Shown: positions 1 through 6,213 of the stretch, in pieces
How positions within the stretch are numbered: the stretch's first letter is position 1
Layout of the letters: each line of letters starts with the position of its first letter
Origin: an uncultured Lachnospira sp.
GTDB lineage: Bacteria > Bacillota > Clostridia > Lachnospirales > Lachnospiraceae
Direction of reading: 5' to 3'
DNA: 6,338 bases
Assembly (NCBI GenBank): GCA_900772425.1
Contig: CAAHEK010000268.1
Coordinates: 1 to 6,338 of the forward strand
The notes under the pieces: model-generated
What the model was told of the DNA's origin: nothing
What the model saw: only the letters and a program-made list of their open reading frames with translations
The model's database searches: none
Translations under genes and position numbers: made by a program

Positions 1-338
1 ATATGGATTTGAATGGGCTTAAAAAGGTTAATGATTTGTATGGCCATGAGGCAGGAGACAAGTTTATTAAGAGTGCTGCCTATGTTATAGATTCAATCTT
101 TCCGGGAAAGGCATACAGAATTGGTGGCGACGAGTTTGTTGTAATAAGCTGTGGTATCCAGCAGGAAGAATTTAATAGATGCGTAGACAGACTTGTGTCA
201 GCTATGCAGGATAAAAATATAAGCATTTCATGCGGTGCAAAGTGGGTATATAGCTGCATGTATCTTGAAGATCTGCTTAAAGAGGCAGATCAGATAATGT
301 ATAACGACAAGAAAAAGTACTATGAAAATGCTGGATAA
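1..338 (+). CDS. GGDEF-domain protein (probable diguanylate cyclase), C-terminal part
   Basis: The frame is already open at the left edge, and the first ATG (base 3) is internal to a GGDEF domain, so the gene starts outside the window. About 111 residues are visible. They begin at the metal/substrate-binding segment MDLNGLKKVND (the usual D-x-D/N-x-F/L-K-x-x-ND) and continue with YGHEAGD and the intact signature GGDEF at visible residues 41-45 (bases 123-137). The end is the typical LLKEADQIMYNDKKKYY helix. In this family, GGDEF proteins with an intact signature condense two GTP into cyclic di-GMP, a second messenger. The four residues where an RxxD inhibitory site would sit, just before the signature, read FPGK, so product inhibition through the classical I-site is not expected. 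Any sensor domain is outside the window. The domain assignment is firm; catalytic activity is inferred. Confidence 0.93.
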   Translation, partial: MDLNGLKKVNDLYGHEAGDKFIKSAAYVIDSIFPGKAYRIGGDEFVVISCGIQQEEFNRCVDRLVSAMQDKNISISCGAKWVYSCMYLEDLLKEADQIMYNDKKKYYENAG

Positions 339-382
339 AATTCAGATTAAGGTATATTTTGGCACATAGCGGGCAATACTTT

Positions 383-398
383 CGATAAATAGTTATCG
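383..398 (+). promoter_or_regulatory. small hairpin abutting the permease ribosome binding site
   Basis: CGATAA (383-388) and TTATCG (393-398) form a perfect 6-bp inverted repeat with a 4-base ATAG loop. The last base of the right arm is the first G of the GGGAGG Shine-Dalgarno sequence. The stem is short and AT-rich, so it may be fortuitous. If it forms, it could partly hide the ribosome binding site. Confidence 0.3.
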
Positions 399-403
399 GG
401 AGG
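398..403 (+). promoter_or_regulatory. ribosome binding site for the GTG-start permease
   Basis: GGGAGG lies 10 bases before the GTG at 414. A second GTG at 409-411 is in another frame and meets a stop two codons later (GTG CAG TGA). The Shine-Dalgarno sequence therefore supports 414 as the start. Confidence 0.75.
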
Positions 404-413
404 CACAAGTGCA

Positions 414-1520
414 GTGAAGTGTGAACAGCAGACATGGGAAATATGGACATTTAACAACAGATGCAGGCTTTTATTGGGAGGAACGATAATAACTGCATCT
501 GTTTATTTTATATTTAAGTATTTATTTGCCCTTTTATGGCCATTTTTGCTGGGCTACCTGATTGCGAAGCTGATAGAAAAGCCGGTTAAGGCTCTTGAGA
601 AATTTTTTTGGAAAAAAAGAATAGCAGCGGCAACCTGCATTGTATTGATTTTGTCTGCATGCGTGATAGGTGTGGGAATTTATATTGCTTATATAATATT
701 CCGGGAGATAAAGACATTTATTGTTAACTATGATTATTGTGTTATTGTTGTAAAGCAGTGTGTTGCCAGAATCTGCTTTAATATTGATGGCTGGCTTGGA
801 CTTTATGACGGATGCTGTATTGATCTGGTTGACAGGTTTATAATTAGTGCCCAATCTATGTTTTCCGGTGAGAAAACAACAGAAATGTTTGGAACCATAA
901 TGAAAAATGTCTTAAAAATTTCGGTTCCGTTTTGCAGAAATGTAATTATTGTTACAAGTTCGATAGTTGTATGTTTTATTTCAGCGGTGTATATGTCGGT
1001 TTCGCTCGACAAGGTCAGAAAATGGAGAAAGGTTACCATTTTTTCAGAGGAGACTGCGGCAGTAGTATCTAAGCTGAGGATTCTGGTCAATGTATATTTT
1101 AAAATTGAAATTCTTATAATGATTATTAATTCAATATTGTGTGCGGTTACATTATTTATAATTAAGAACCCATATGCACTTTTACTGGGAATAATAATAG
1201 GACTGGTTGATGCGCTGCCTATATTTGGAACAGGAACTATACTTATTCCGTGGTCGGTTGTAATGCTGCTTTTGAAAAATTACGAGGTGGCTGTGCTTTT
1301 ATTTGTTCTTTATATTGTGACATATTTTGTCAGAGAAATTATGGAGTCAAAATGCATGGGTGACAGGATAGGTATTGCACCTTTCACGATGTTAGCTGTT
1401 ATATTTGTAGGCATAATGGTATATGGAATAGTGGGTTTTATTACGGGACCGGTATCTTATGTAATAATAAAAGCGCTTATATCGTACTTGAAAAGCATAA
1501 TAGAACATGATAAACTCTAA
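414..1520 (+). CDS. AI-2E family / YtvI-like multi-spanning membrane protein
   Basis: This is a 368-residue polytopic membrane protein, close to the usual length of the AI-2E (TqsA/YtvI/PerM) family. Hydrophobic segments lie near residues 19-35, 37-55, 70-96, 172-196, 228-250, 253-286, 290-308 and 324-358. A more polar, cysteine-rich stretch (about 97-170) falls where the family has its extracytoplasmic region. Family hallmarks are the N-terminal WPFLLGYLIAKLIEKPVKAL (42-61), the central LVDALPIFGTGTILIPW (264-280), and the C-terminal ESKCMGDRIGIAPFTML (311-327) followed by glycine-rich helices. Characterised relatives export autoinducer-2 or exchange Na+ for H+. The YtvI branch is linked to sporulation in Bacillus and Clostridia. 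Its substrate cannot be told from this sequence. The start is GTG, with GGGAGG 10 bases upstream. It lies 75 bases after the GGDEF gene and 96 before proS, on the same strand. Confidence 0.85.
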   Translation: MKCEQQTWEIWTFNNRCRLLLGGTIITASVYFIFKYLFALLWPFLLGYLIAKLIEKPVKALEKFFWKKRIAAATCIVLILSACVIGVGIYIAYIIFREIKTFIVNYDYCVIVVKQCVARICFNIDGWLGLYDGCCIDLVDRFIISAQSMFSGEKTTEMFGTIMKNVLKISVPFCRNVIIVTSSIVVCFISAVYMSVSLDKVRKWRKVTIFSEETAAVVSKLRILVNVYFKIEILIMIINSILCAVTLFIIKNPYALLLGIIIGLVDALPIFGTGTILIPWSVVMLLLKNYEVAVLLFVLYIVTYFVREIMESKCMGDRIGIAPFTMLAVIFVGIMVYGIVGFITGPVSYVIIKALISYLKSIIEHDKL

Positions 1521-1600
1521 ACGTGGCGCCAATGGCAGGCGGACAATGCGAAGCGGTATTCGCATCAGGATTTGTATAAAGCAGACCTGGAATGTCATAG
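1521..1600 (+). other. GC-richer spacer between the permease and proS, with a small hairpin
   Basis: This spacer looks richer in G and C than its surroundings. It begins with the 8-base palindrome TGGCGCCA (1524-1531). It also contains a 7-bp stem, ATGCGAA (1546-1552) and TTCGCAT (1559-1565), with loop GCGGTA. No clear run of T follows, so it is a poor intrinsic terminator. I see no T-box signature (AGGGTGG...CCGCG) and no convincing promoter. It may be the proS leader or simply an intra-operon spacer. Confidence 0.3.
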
Positions 1601-1607
1601 AAAGAGG
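1601..1607 (+). promoter_or_regulatory. ribosome binding site deciding the proS start
   Basis: AAAGAGG lies 9 bases before the ATG at 1617. The frame is open back to a TTG at 1572, but that codon lacks a good Shine-Dalgarno sequence. The extra 15 residues it would add are not part of the ProRS fold. Confidence 0.75.
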
Positions 1608-1616
1608 TTATATAGT

Positions 1617-3056
1617 ATGGCAGAAGATAAGAAGTTAGTAGAAGCGATTACATCCATGAAAGAGGATTTCGCTCAGTGGTACACAGATGTGTGCAAAAAG
1701 GCAGAACTTATGTCCTATTCAAGTGTTAAGGGATGTATGATTTTCAAGCCGGCCGGATATGCAATCTGGGAAAATATTAAAAATGAAATGGACAGAAGAT
1801 TCAAAGAAACAGGAGTTGAGAATGTTTATCTTCCAATGTTCATTCCTGAAAGCCTTCTTGAGGTAGAGAAGGATCATGTAGAAGGATTTGCACCGGAAGT
1901 TGCATGGGTAACTTATGGTGGACTTAATCCGCTTCAGGAAAGAATGTGTGTAAGACCTACATCAGAGACACTTTTCTGTGATTTCTATAAAGATGAAATA
2001 CAGTCATATAGAGATTTACCAAAGGTTTATAACCAGTGGTGTTCAGTTGTAAGATGGGAGAAGGAAACAAGACCATTCCTTCGTTCAAGAGAATTCTTAT
2101 GGCAGGAAGGCCATACTGCTCATGCTACAGCAGAAGAGGCAGAGGCACGTACACAGCAGATGCTTAATCTTTACGCTGACTTCTGCGAGGAAGTTCTTGC
2201 AATTCCTGTAATTAAGGGACGTAAGACTGATAAGGAGAAGTTTGCAGGAGCAGAGGCTACTTATACAATCGAGGCTCTCATGCATGATGGTAAGGCTCTT
2301 CAGTCAGGTACAAGCCATAATTTTGGTGATGGATTTGCCAAAGCATTTGGCATCCAGTATACAGACAAGGATAATAAGTTAAAATATGTTCATCAGACTT
2401 CATGGGGAACAACAACAAGACTTATCGGTGCTGTTATCATGACTCATGGTGATGATTCAGGACTTGTTCTTCCACCTAAGGTTGCACCTGTTCAGGTTGA
2501 TGTTATTCCTATTATGCAGAAGAAAGAAGGAGTACTCGACAAGGCATATGAAGTTCGTGAGGCACTTAAGGCAGCAGGACTCCGTGTTAAGGTTGATGAT
2601 TCAGACAAGAATCCTGGCTGGAAGTTCTCAGAGCAGGAAATGAGAGGAATTCCTGTAAGAATAGAAATGGGACCAAGAGATATTGAGGCTAATCAGGCAA
2701 TAGTAGTTCGTCGTGATACAAGAGAAAAGATTACAGTTGCAATAGATGAACTTGCTGTAAAGATTCCTGAAATTCTTGAAGCTATACAGAAGGATATGCT
2801 TGAAAGAGCAAGAGCTCACAGGGATGCTCACACATATACAGCGCTTAATTATGATGAATTCAAGGATACAGCTGCTAACAAGGCAGGATTTATCAAGGCT
2901 ATGTGGTGTGGGGACCAGGCTTGTGAGGATAAGATTAAGGAAGATACAACATGTACTTCAAGATGTATGCCGTTTGCACAGGAGCATTTAAGTGATGTGT
3001 GCGTATGCTGTGGTAAGCCTGCTAAGGCAATGGTTTACTGGGGTAAGGCATACTAA
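1617..3056 (+). CDS. proS: prolyl-tRNA synthetase, short archaeal/eukaryal-like type (ProS type 3)
   Basis: It attaches proline to tRNA-Pro in the cytoplasm using ATP (class II aaRS). From the ATG at 1617 it is 479 residues, the usual length of the form that lacks the editing insertion of the longer bacterial enzyme. Motif 1 is around 66-77 ([12 protein letters not shown]). The proline-site loop RPTSET is at 113-118. Motif 2 is at 146-170 ([20 protein letters not shown]...). Motif 3 is near 261-291 ([20 protein letters not shown] and on, with the conserved arginine at 268). The anticodon-binding domain spans about 292-390. A C-terminal domain (about 395-479) carries C431, C436, C446, C450, C462, C464 and C465; the first pair and the last group fit the zinc site of this subtype. 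The chain ends in WGKAY, matching the terminal tyrosine that reaches the active site in the Thermus enzyme. A terminator hairpin follows about 90 bases downstream. No T-box leader is visible. Confidence 0.97.
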   Translation: MAEDKKLVEAITSMKEDFAQWYTDVCKKAELMSYSSVKGCMIFKPAGYAIWENIKNEMDRRFKETGVENVYLPMFIPESLLEVEKDHVEGFAPEVAWVTYGGLNPLQERMCVRPTSETLFCDFYKDEIQSYRDLPKVYNQWCSVVRWEKETRPFLRSREFLWQEGHTAHATAEEAEARTQQMLNLYADFCEEVLAIPVIKGRKTDKEKFAGAEATYTIEALMHDGKALQSGTSHNFGDGFAKAFGIQYTDKDNKLKYVHQTSWGTTTRLIGAVIMTHGDDSGLVLPPKVAPVQVDVIPIMQKKEGVLDKAYEVREALKAAGLRVKVDDSDKNPGWKFSEQEMRGIPVRIEMGPRDIEANQAIVVRRDTREKITVAIDELAVKIPEILEAIQKDMLERARAHRDAHTYTALNYDEFKDTAANKAGFIKAMWCGDQACEDKIKEDTTCTSRCMPFAQEHLSDVCVCCGKPAKAMVYWGKAY

Positions 3057-3142
3057 AACAAAACAGGTAAACGAATAATTTGAATAACAGATAGTTGTAT
3101 AATGATGTCTGGGTAAGATTAATGTCTTAATAAAATTCAAAC

Positions 3143-3206
3143 AAAAATACGCCAATCTGTCAGTGTTTGAGAATAACTCAAACAGACAGATTGGCGTAAT
3201 ATTTTT
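3143..3206. terminator. bidirectional intrinsic terminator between convergent proS and the Rpn gene
   Basis: A perfect 14-bp stem (3148-3161 with 3185-3198) is topped, after a 2-base AG bulge at 3162-3163, by a further perfect 8-bp stem (3164-3171 with 3177-3184) and a 5-base AATAA loop. It is flanked by A5 (3143-3147) on the left and T5 (3202-3206) on the right, so each strand has a U-tract after the hairpin. It sits 91 bases after the proS stop and about 70 bases after the nuclease stop on the other strand. It therefore probably ends both transcripts. Confidence 0.9.
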
Positions 3207-3267
3207 GTGGGGGTGGGTCATTTTTGTCCTATAACCCCATATTTTTAATGCAATATATTGATGTTTA

Positions 3268-4197
3268 TTATGGCTGCTGTTTTAGCTGTTCCATGGCGGT
3301 TTCGTACTCCTTGGGTGTATATTTGGTAAGAATCTTATCCTTATCAATGCCAAGTTCTATCATTGAAATAATCGCATTTATTATTCCAGCTTCAAATCCT
3401 TTCTGAAACTGTTCTTCCTTCAAAACTTCAATATGTCCCTCTTCATCATATTCATATATACTCACTCTGACCACCTCATCTCTATGATTTTTGAAAAAAT
3501 CGGACAGAACATCTTCATGTATACATTCATCAACCGCTTCGTTTACCGCTAATTCTATATCTTTCTTCTCAGTATTCTTCTTATATCTTACTTTATCAAC
3601 AAATGTCATGTAATCTCTTAACGTCTGGCACTTACTTAAAAGTTCATTATTATTTCCATTATTGATATTAATCACCCTGACTACAAGTTCCAGATTATAG
3701 ATTGTATCTATGTCATGCTCATCTTTTCCGGTGTTACTTTCAAACATATCCGATAACCTTAGATATTTTTCTGCCGGTGCATATTCAAGTCCGTTATAAA
3801 AGGTTATAAAGTGTGGATATGGAATTTTTAATCCACTTCTGTATAAATCTTTATTAGTATACATTGCTCTGTATACATCCGAAAGATAATGCAGATATCT
3901 CAATGGCATGTTTGGATTCTTGGTTGATTGCTGTTCAAACATATACAAATCCTGTCCTAAAACAAAAGATGCATCATTCTTATATTTAACGTAGACTCCG
4001 TTCTTAAGTGTAGTAATAATAAGTCCATTAGTATCTGAATAAGAAGTTCCATTCAGTCCATTATATAAATCCAGAAGATTATTCTTGTCATTATATAAAA
4101 GGCAAAATACATTATCTTTATAATTTCTATACTCCGAATCTTTTCTGTTACGGTAGTCAGGTCTTAAAATTCCTTCAATATCTTTGTCATCCCTCAT
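3268..4197 (-). CDS. Rpn-family PD-(D/E)XK nuclease / putative transposase
   Basis: This 309-residue soluble protein belongs to the Rpn (recombination-promoting nuclease) / PD-(D/E)XK 'putative transposase' group. The N-terminal YKDNVFCLLYND (26-37) matches the family's D-x-V-F-x-x-L-F opening. The catalytic core is NDASFVLGQDLYMFEQQST followed by KNPNMPLR (74-100), with D75, E88 and Q90 as the likely metal-binding and catalytic residues (the D...E-x-Q variant). The C-terminal EEQFQKGFEAGIINAI... (about 260-309) is the typical charged tail. Characterised Rpn proteins cut DNA and stimulate RecA-independent recombination. Many copies in gut Clostridia are single genes of unknown role. The start is the ATG at 4197, with GGAGG 7 bases upstream; a TTG two codons earlier sits only 1 base from that site. 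The frame is intact. No terminal inverted repeats directly bracket the gene, so it is not a recognisable insertion sequence. Family confidence is high; biological role is unknown. Confidence 0.88.
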   Translation of the reverse strand: MRDDKDIEGILRPDYRNRKDSEYRNYKDNVFCLLYNDKNNLLDLYNGLNGTSYSDTNGLIITTLKNGVYVKYKNDASFVLGQDLYMFEQQSTKNPNMPLRYLHYLSDVYRAMYTNKDLYRSGLKIPYPHFITFYNGLEYAPAEKYLRLSDMFESNTGKDEHDIDTIYNLELVVRVININNGNNNELLSKCQTLRDYMTFVDKVRYKKNTEKKDIELAVNEAVDECIHEDVLSDFFKNHRDEVVRVSIYEYDEEGHIEVLKEEQFQKGFEAGIINAIISMIELGIDKDKILTKYTPKEYETAMEQLKQQP

Positions 4198-4204
4198 TAG
4201 CAAA

Positions 4205-4209
4205 CCTCC
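4205..4209 (-). promoter_or_regulatory. ribosome binding site deciding the Rpn gene start
   Basis: On the minus strand GGAGG precedes ATG (4197-4195) with a 7-base spacer. The in-frame TTG at 4203-4201 is only 1 base from the same site, so initiation there is unlikely. Confidence 0.75.
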
Positions 4210-4420
4210 ATAAATATATTAGCTGATAATAATTATCCTGCTATTGTTATACATTCAGAGATTGCTTGATAAGACAGGAAAAGACATTCCCTTCCATAAA
4301 GATAGTATCACTAAGAATACTTAAAGACAAGCAGATAAAAAGTCTGATAAACAGATACACTATTCAGGTAATCACCTTCAGTATAGTACAATTAATATGA
4401 TAACTATTAAAATTATACTA

Positions 4421-4449
4421 AATATATCATAAATTACCTATTGGGTCAA
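4421..4449 (-). promoter_or_regulatory. predicted sigma-A promoter pointing toward the Rpn gene
   Basis: On the minus strand, TTGACC (-35, bases 4449-4444) and TATATT (-10, bases 4426-4421) are separated by exactly 17 bases. Each differs from consensus at one position. Transcription would start near 4414 and give a leader of about 215 bases before the nuclease ATG. A second TATAAT (4417-4412) lies just downstream without a good -35. In such AT-rich sequence a chance match is possible, but this is the best promoter found for this gene. Confidence 0.55.
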
Positions 4450-4589
4450 TAAATTAAATTAAATATATATTTTAAATATATGTATAATTATAGTTATCAA
4501 ATGGAGCCATTATATACAATATAACTTTCAATATACCCATAAACACAAATATTAGTTTCATTATTTCCCCATTAATTTAATTAAAGTAC

Positions 4590-4624
4590 ATAAATCGTGG
4601 AGGCGCCAGCCAATCACGATTTAT
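4590..4624. repeat. short hairpin related to the tip of the large inverted repeat
   Basis: A perfect 10-bp stem (4590-4599 with 4615-4624) encloses a 15-base loop containing the palindrome GGCGCC (4602-4607). The inner eight pairs, AAATCGTG/CACGATTT, are identical to those of the hairpin at 4781-4815, which has the same loop length. No T-run follows the right arm closely, so it is not an obvious terminator. Confidence 0.75.
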
Positions 4625-4636
4625 TTCCTTAATCCC

Positions 4637-4714
4637 CCAATAAAACACACATTACACCAAACAAAGTCTTCCGAATACTTAGATGTCTCCACTCTCACAC
4701 CCTCCAATAAAACA
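4637..4714 (+). repeat. two direct copies of CCAATAAAACA
   Basis: The 11-base sequence CCAATAAAACA occurs at 4637-4647, just after the short hairpin, and at 4704-4714, just before the large inverted repeat. Both copies follow a C-rich stretch. They may mark remnants of a duplicated unit. They could also be chance in AT-rich DNA. Confidence 0.4.
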
Positions 4715-4722
4715 TGAAGTAA

Positions 4723-4883
4723 GCAGAAACCACCGGTATACTTGCAATTTATGATTTTTGCGTTATGGAGATGAGACTCAGCAAATCGTGGAAGCCTTTG
4801 CTGAACACGATTTGCGTTTTAAGAGGCTCATCGTAATGTTTAACGCAACATGAATGAATTGCAAGTATACCGGTGGTTTCTGC
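4723..4883. repeat. 161-base nested inverted repeat with perfect 27-bp arms (MITE-like or structured RNA element)
   Basis: The outer arms 4723-4749 and 4857-4883 are perfect 27-bp inverted repeats. The interior keeps folding: 4751-4752/4854-4855, 4758-4765/4841-4848 (8 bp, in the same register as the outer stem), 4770-4775/4827-4832 (6 bp), 4777-4779/4823-4825, and a 10-bp tip stem 4781-4790/4806-4815 with a 15-base loop. About 56 base pairs, plus one G-U, form in 161 bases. The right arm ends 12 bases from the cca stop codon, so a cca transcript would run into it. It has no protein-coding frame and no clean target-site duplication. It could be a miniature inverted-repeat element, a non-coding RNA, or an oversized terminator or 3'-end stabiliser. 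The structure is certain; the function is not. Confidence 0.85.
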
Positions 4884-4895
4884 GTATTATATAAT

Positions 4896-6161
4896 TTATT
4901 TAATATGCTCAATAAGTGCAATCAAAGTTCCCTTCTCATTTAACTTAGGATTTTCAATTACCACATCAAGCAGGGCTTTAAGGGTATCTCCGATTTCCTG
5001 TCCTTTAAGTCCGTATTCTATAAGGTCATTTCCTGATATATCCAGATCTTTTATTGTAAAACAGTCACCGCGTTCAAGAATATCATCAGAAAGACGTTTG
5101 ATTGTTAAAAGGTGATGGATCCGGGATGGATTTTTAATGCCGGTTATTTCTTCTGAAGCTTTATATTTGGCAAGCATCAATTCATGTAATAAAGGCATTA
5201 AGTCGCGTCCGTATTTATTTAATGCAGCTCTTACGGCAGGTTCTGTTTCTTCAATATCTTCCTGTGAATATTTAACAAGCTTTGAAACAGTATCTATTGT
5301 TTTGTTATCCATTTTGAGCGTGCGTAGTGTTGATACAGCCTCATCGCTGGTAGATGCAGAAAAAAGGGCTGCATATCTAAGGTTAATGTCAGCAGGGACA
5401 AGGCGCAGAGTTGTAAGTATTTTTTTGCTGTATTTACCTTTTAATGCATTATCCAACACGGGAAGAATATACTTAAACAGACCTGTCTGTGAATACATCA
5501 GTACATAGTCAGGATTAGGTGAAAGCAGTGTTTTTCCTAATTCTACATGAATACGTTCCATGCTTATTTTGCTTATGGTTGGAGCAAGAGTCCTGATTGC
5601 ATTAAGCGTATTATTCTCAATAGAGAAAGTAAGCTGGGCTGAAAAACGAATTGCACGCATCATACGAAGGGCATCTTCGCTGAAACGTTCCTCAGGTTTT
5701 CCTACACAGCGGATTATTTTGTTATTAAGGTCGGTAATTCCGTCAAATTCGTCAACAAGACCATATTTATCATTATACGCCATTGCATTGATCGTGAAAT
5801 CGCGTCTCATTAAATCATCAACAAGTCTTACGGAAAATTCGACAGTATCAGGGTGTCTTCCGTCAGAATAGTCTCCGTCTATCCTGTAGGTTGTTACCTC
5901 GTAACCTGTTTTGTCCAGCATAACGGTTACAGTTCCGTGAGCTATTCCGGTATCAATTGTTCTTTTGAAAAAACTTTTTACCTGTGTTGGAAGAGCTGAG
6001 GTTGTTATGTCCCAGTCATCAGGCTCTTTTCCAAGAATAGTGTCACGCACACAGCCGCCTACGGCGTATGCCTCTAAATTATTACCCTCAATTGTTGAAA
6101 TAATATATTTAACATTTTCTGGAAGTTCAATTGTAAATTTATTAAGCTTTTCGTCAGTCAT
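4896..6161 (-). CDS. cca: CCA-adding tRNA nucleotidyltransferase (class II)
   Basis: It adds or repairs the 3' CCA of tRNAs from CTP and ATP without a nucleic acid template. The 421 residues show class II head and neck motifs in order: VGGCVRD (34-40); motif A DDWDIT (48-53), with catalytic D49 and D51; the flexible-loop segment YRIDGDYSDGRHPDTVEF (92-109); motif B RRDFTINAMAYN (119-130); motif D EDALR (162-166), whose E, D and R select the incoming nucleotide; and ISMERIHVEL (199-208). The DGRHP loop is reported missing from CC-only enzymes, so this is probably a full CCA (or A-adding) enzyme. The body and tail are helical; where relatives carry an HD motif (LLHDIGKP), this one reads LFSASTSDEA (266-275), so no HD phosphohydrolase site is present. 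The ATG at 6161 has GGAGG (6175-6171) 9 bases upstream. A promoter lies just before it, and a long inverted repeat follows the stop. Confidence 0.95.
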   Translation of the reverse strand: MTDEKLNKFTIELPENVKYIISTIEGNNLEAYAVGGCVRDTILGKEPDDWDITTSALPTQVKSFFKRTIDTGIAHGTVTVMLDKTGYEVTTYRIDGDYSDGRHPDTVEFSVRLVDDLMRRDFTINAMAYNDKYGLVDEFDGITDLNNKIIRCVGKPEERFSEDALRMMRAIRFSAQLTFSIENNTLNAIRTLAPTISKISMERIHVELGKTLLSPNPDYVLMYSQTGLFKYILPVLDNALKGKYSKKILTTLRLVPADINLRYAALFSASTSDEAVSTLRTLKMDNKTIDTVSKLVKYSQEDIEETEPAVRAALNKYGRDLMPLLHELMLAKYKASEEITGIKNPSRIHHLLTIKRLSDDILERGDCFTIKDLDISGNDLIEYGLKGQEIGDTLKALLDVVIENPKLNEKGTLIALIEHIK

Positions 6162-6184
6162 ATGTCAAATCCTCCATATTTTTT

Positions 6185-6213
6185 ATTTTATCAAAATGAA
6201 AGGCTTGCTTCAA
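6185..6213 (-). promoter_or_regulatory. predicted sigma-A promoter of cca
   Basis: On the minus strand, TTGAAG (-35, 6213-6208) and TAAAAT (-10, 6190-6185) are 17 bases apart, matching 4/6 and 5/6 of consensus. Transcription would begin near 6178, only a few bases before the GGAGG ribosome site (6175-6171), giving a short leader of about 17 bases. Confidence 0.6.

Larger units (their letters stand above)
4198..4895. other. 698-base intergenic region without a supportable gene
   Basis: No open frame with a ribosome binding site and a recognisable product was found on either strand between the nuclease and cca genes. Roughly 4380-4590 is extremely AT-rich, with many TTAAAT/ATATAT tracts. The region holds the nuclease ribosome site and predicted promoter, a short hairpin (4590-4624), two copies of an 11-base sequence (4637-4647 and 4704-4714) and a large nested inverted repeat (4723-4883), each listed separately. 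This is long for an otherwise tightly packed window. Confidence 0.7.

Noticed and set aside
359..389. Possible promoter TTGGCA...GATAAA before the permease gene
   Set aside because: The spacing is 19 bases, the -10 is weak, and the start point would fall almost on the ribosome binding site.
534..1598. Minus-strand open frames opposite the permease gene
   Set aside because: Low-complexity antisense products of an AT-rich membrane protein gene, with no family resemblance.
1572..1616. N-terminal extension of prolyl-tRNA synthetase from a TTG codon
   Set aside because: The TTG has no good Shine-Dalgarno sequence and the extra 15 residues do not belong to the family. ATG at 1617 has AAAGAGG at a proper distance.
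3199..3246. Direct repeat ATATTTTT and a weak GGGGT/ACCCC pairing after the main terminator
   Set aside because: A T-rich octamer repeated by chance and a 5-bp stem with a 19-base loop are too weak beside the strong hairpin.
4198..4203. TTG start two codons upstream for the Rpn nuclease
   Set aside because: It lies 1 base from the GGAGG site, whereas the ATG at 4197 is at an ideal 7-base spacing.
4247..4297. A 16-residue minus-strand open frame in the predicted nuclease leader
   Set aside because: No ribosome binding site precedes its ATG, and short frames are expected by chance in this composition.
4723..4883. 6S RNA, SRP RNA, riboswitch or other named RNA family
   Set aside because: It has the length of a 6S-like rod, but the perfect 27-bp closing stem and the absence of a central bubble do not fit. 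No SRP or riboswitch consensus was found.
4715..4890. Target-site duplication flanking the large inverted repeat
   Set aside because: Flanks AAGTAA on the left and GTATTA on the right share only an out-of-register GTA, too short and offset to claim a duplication.
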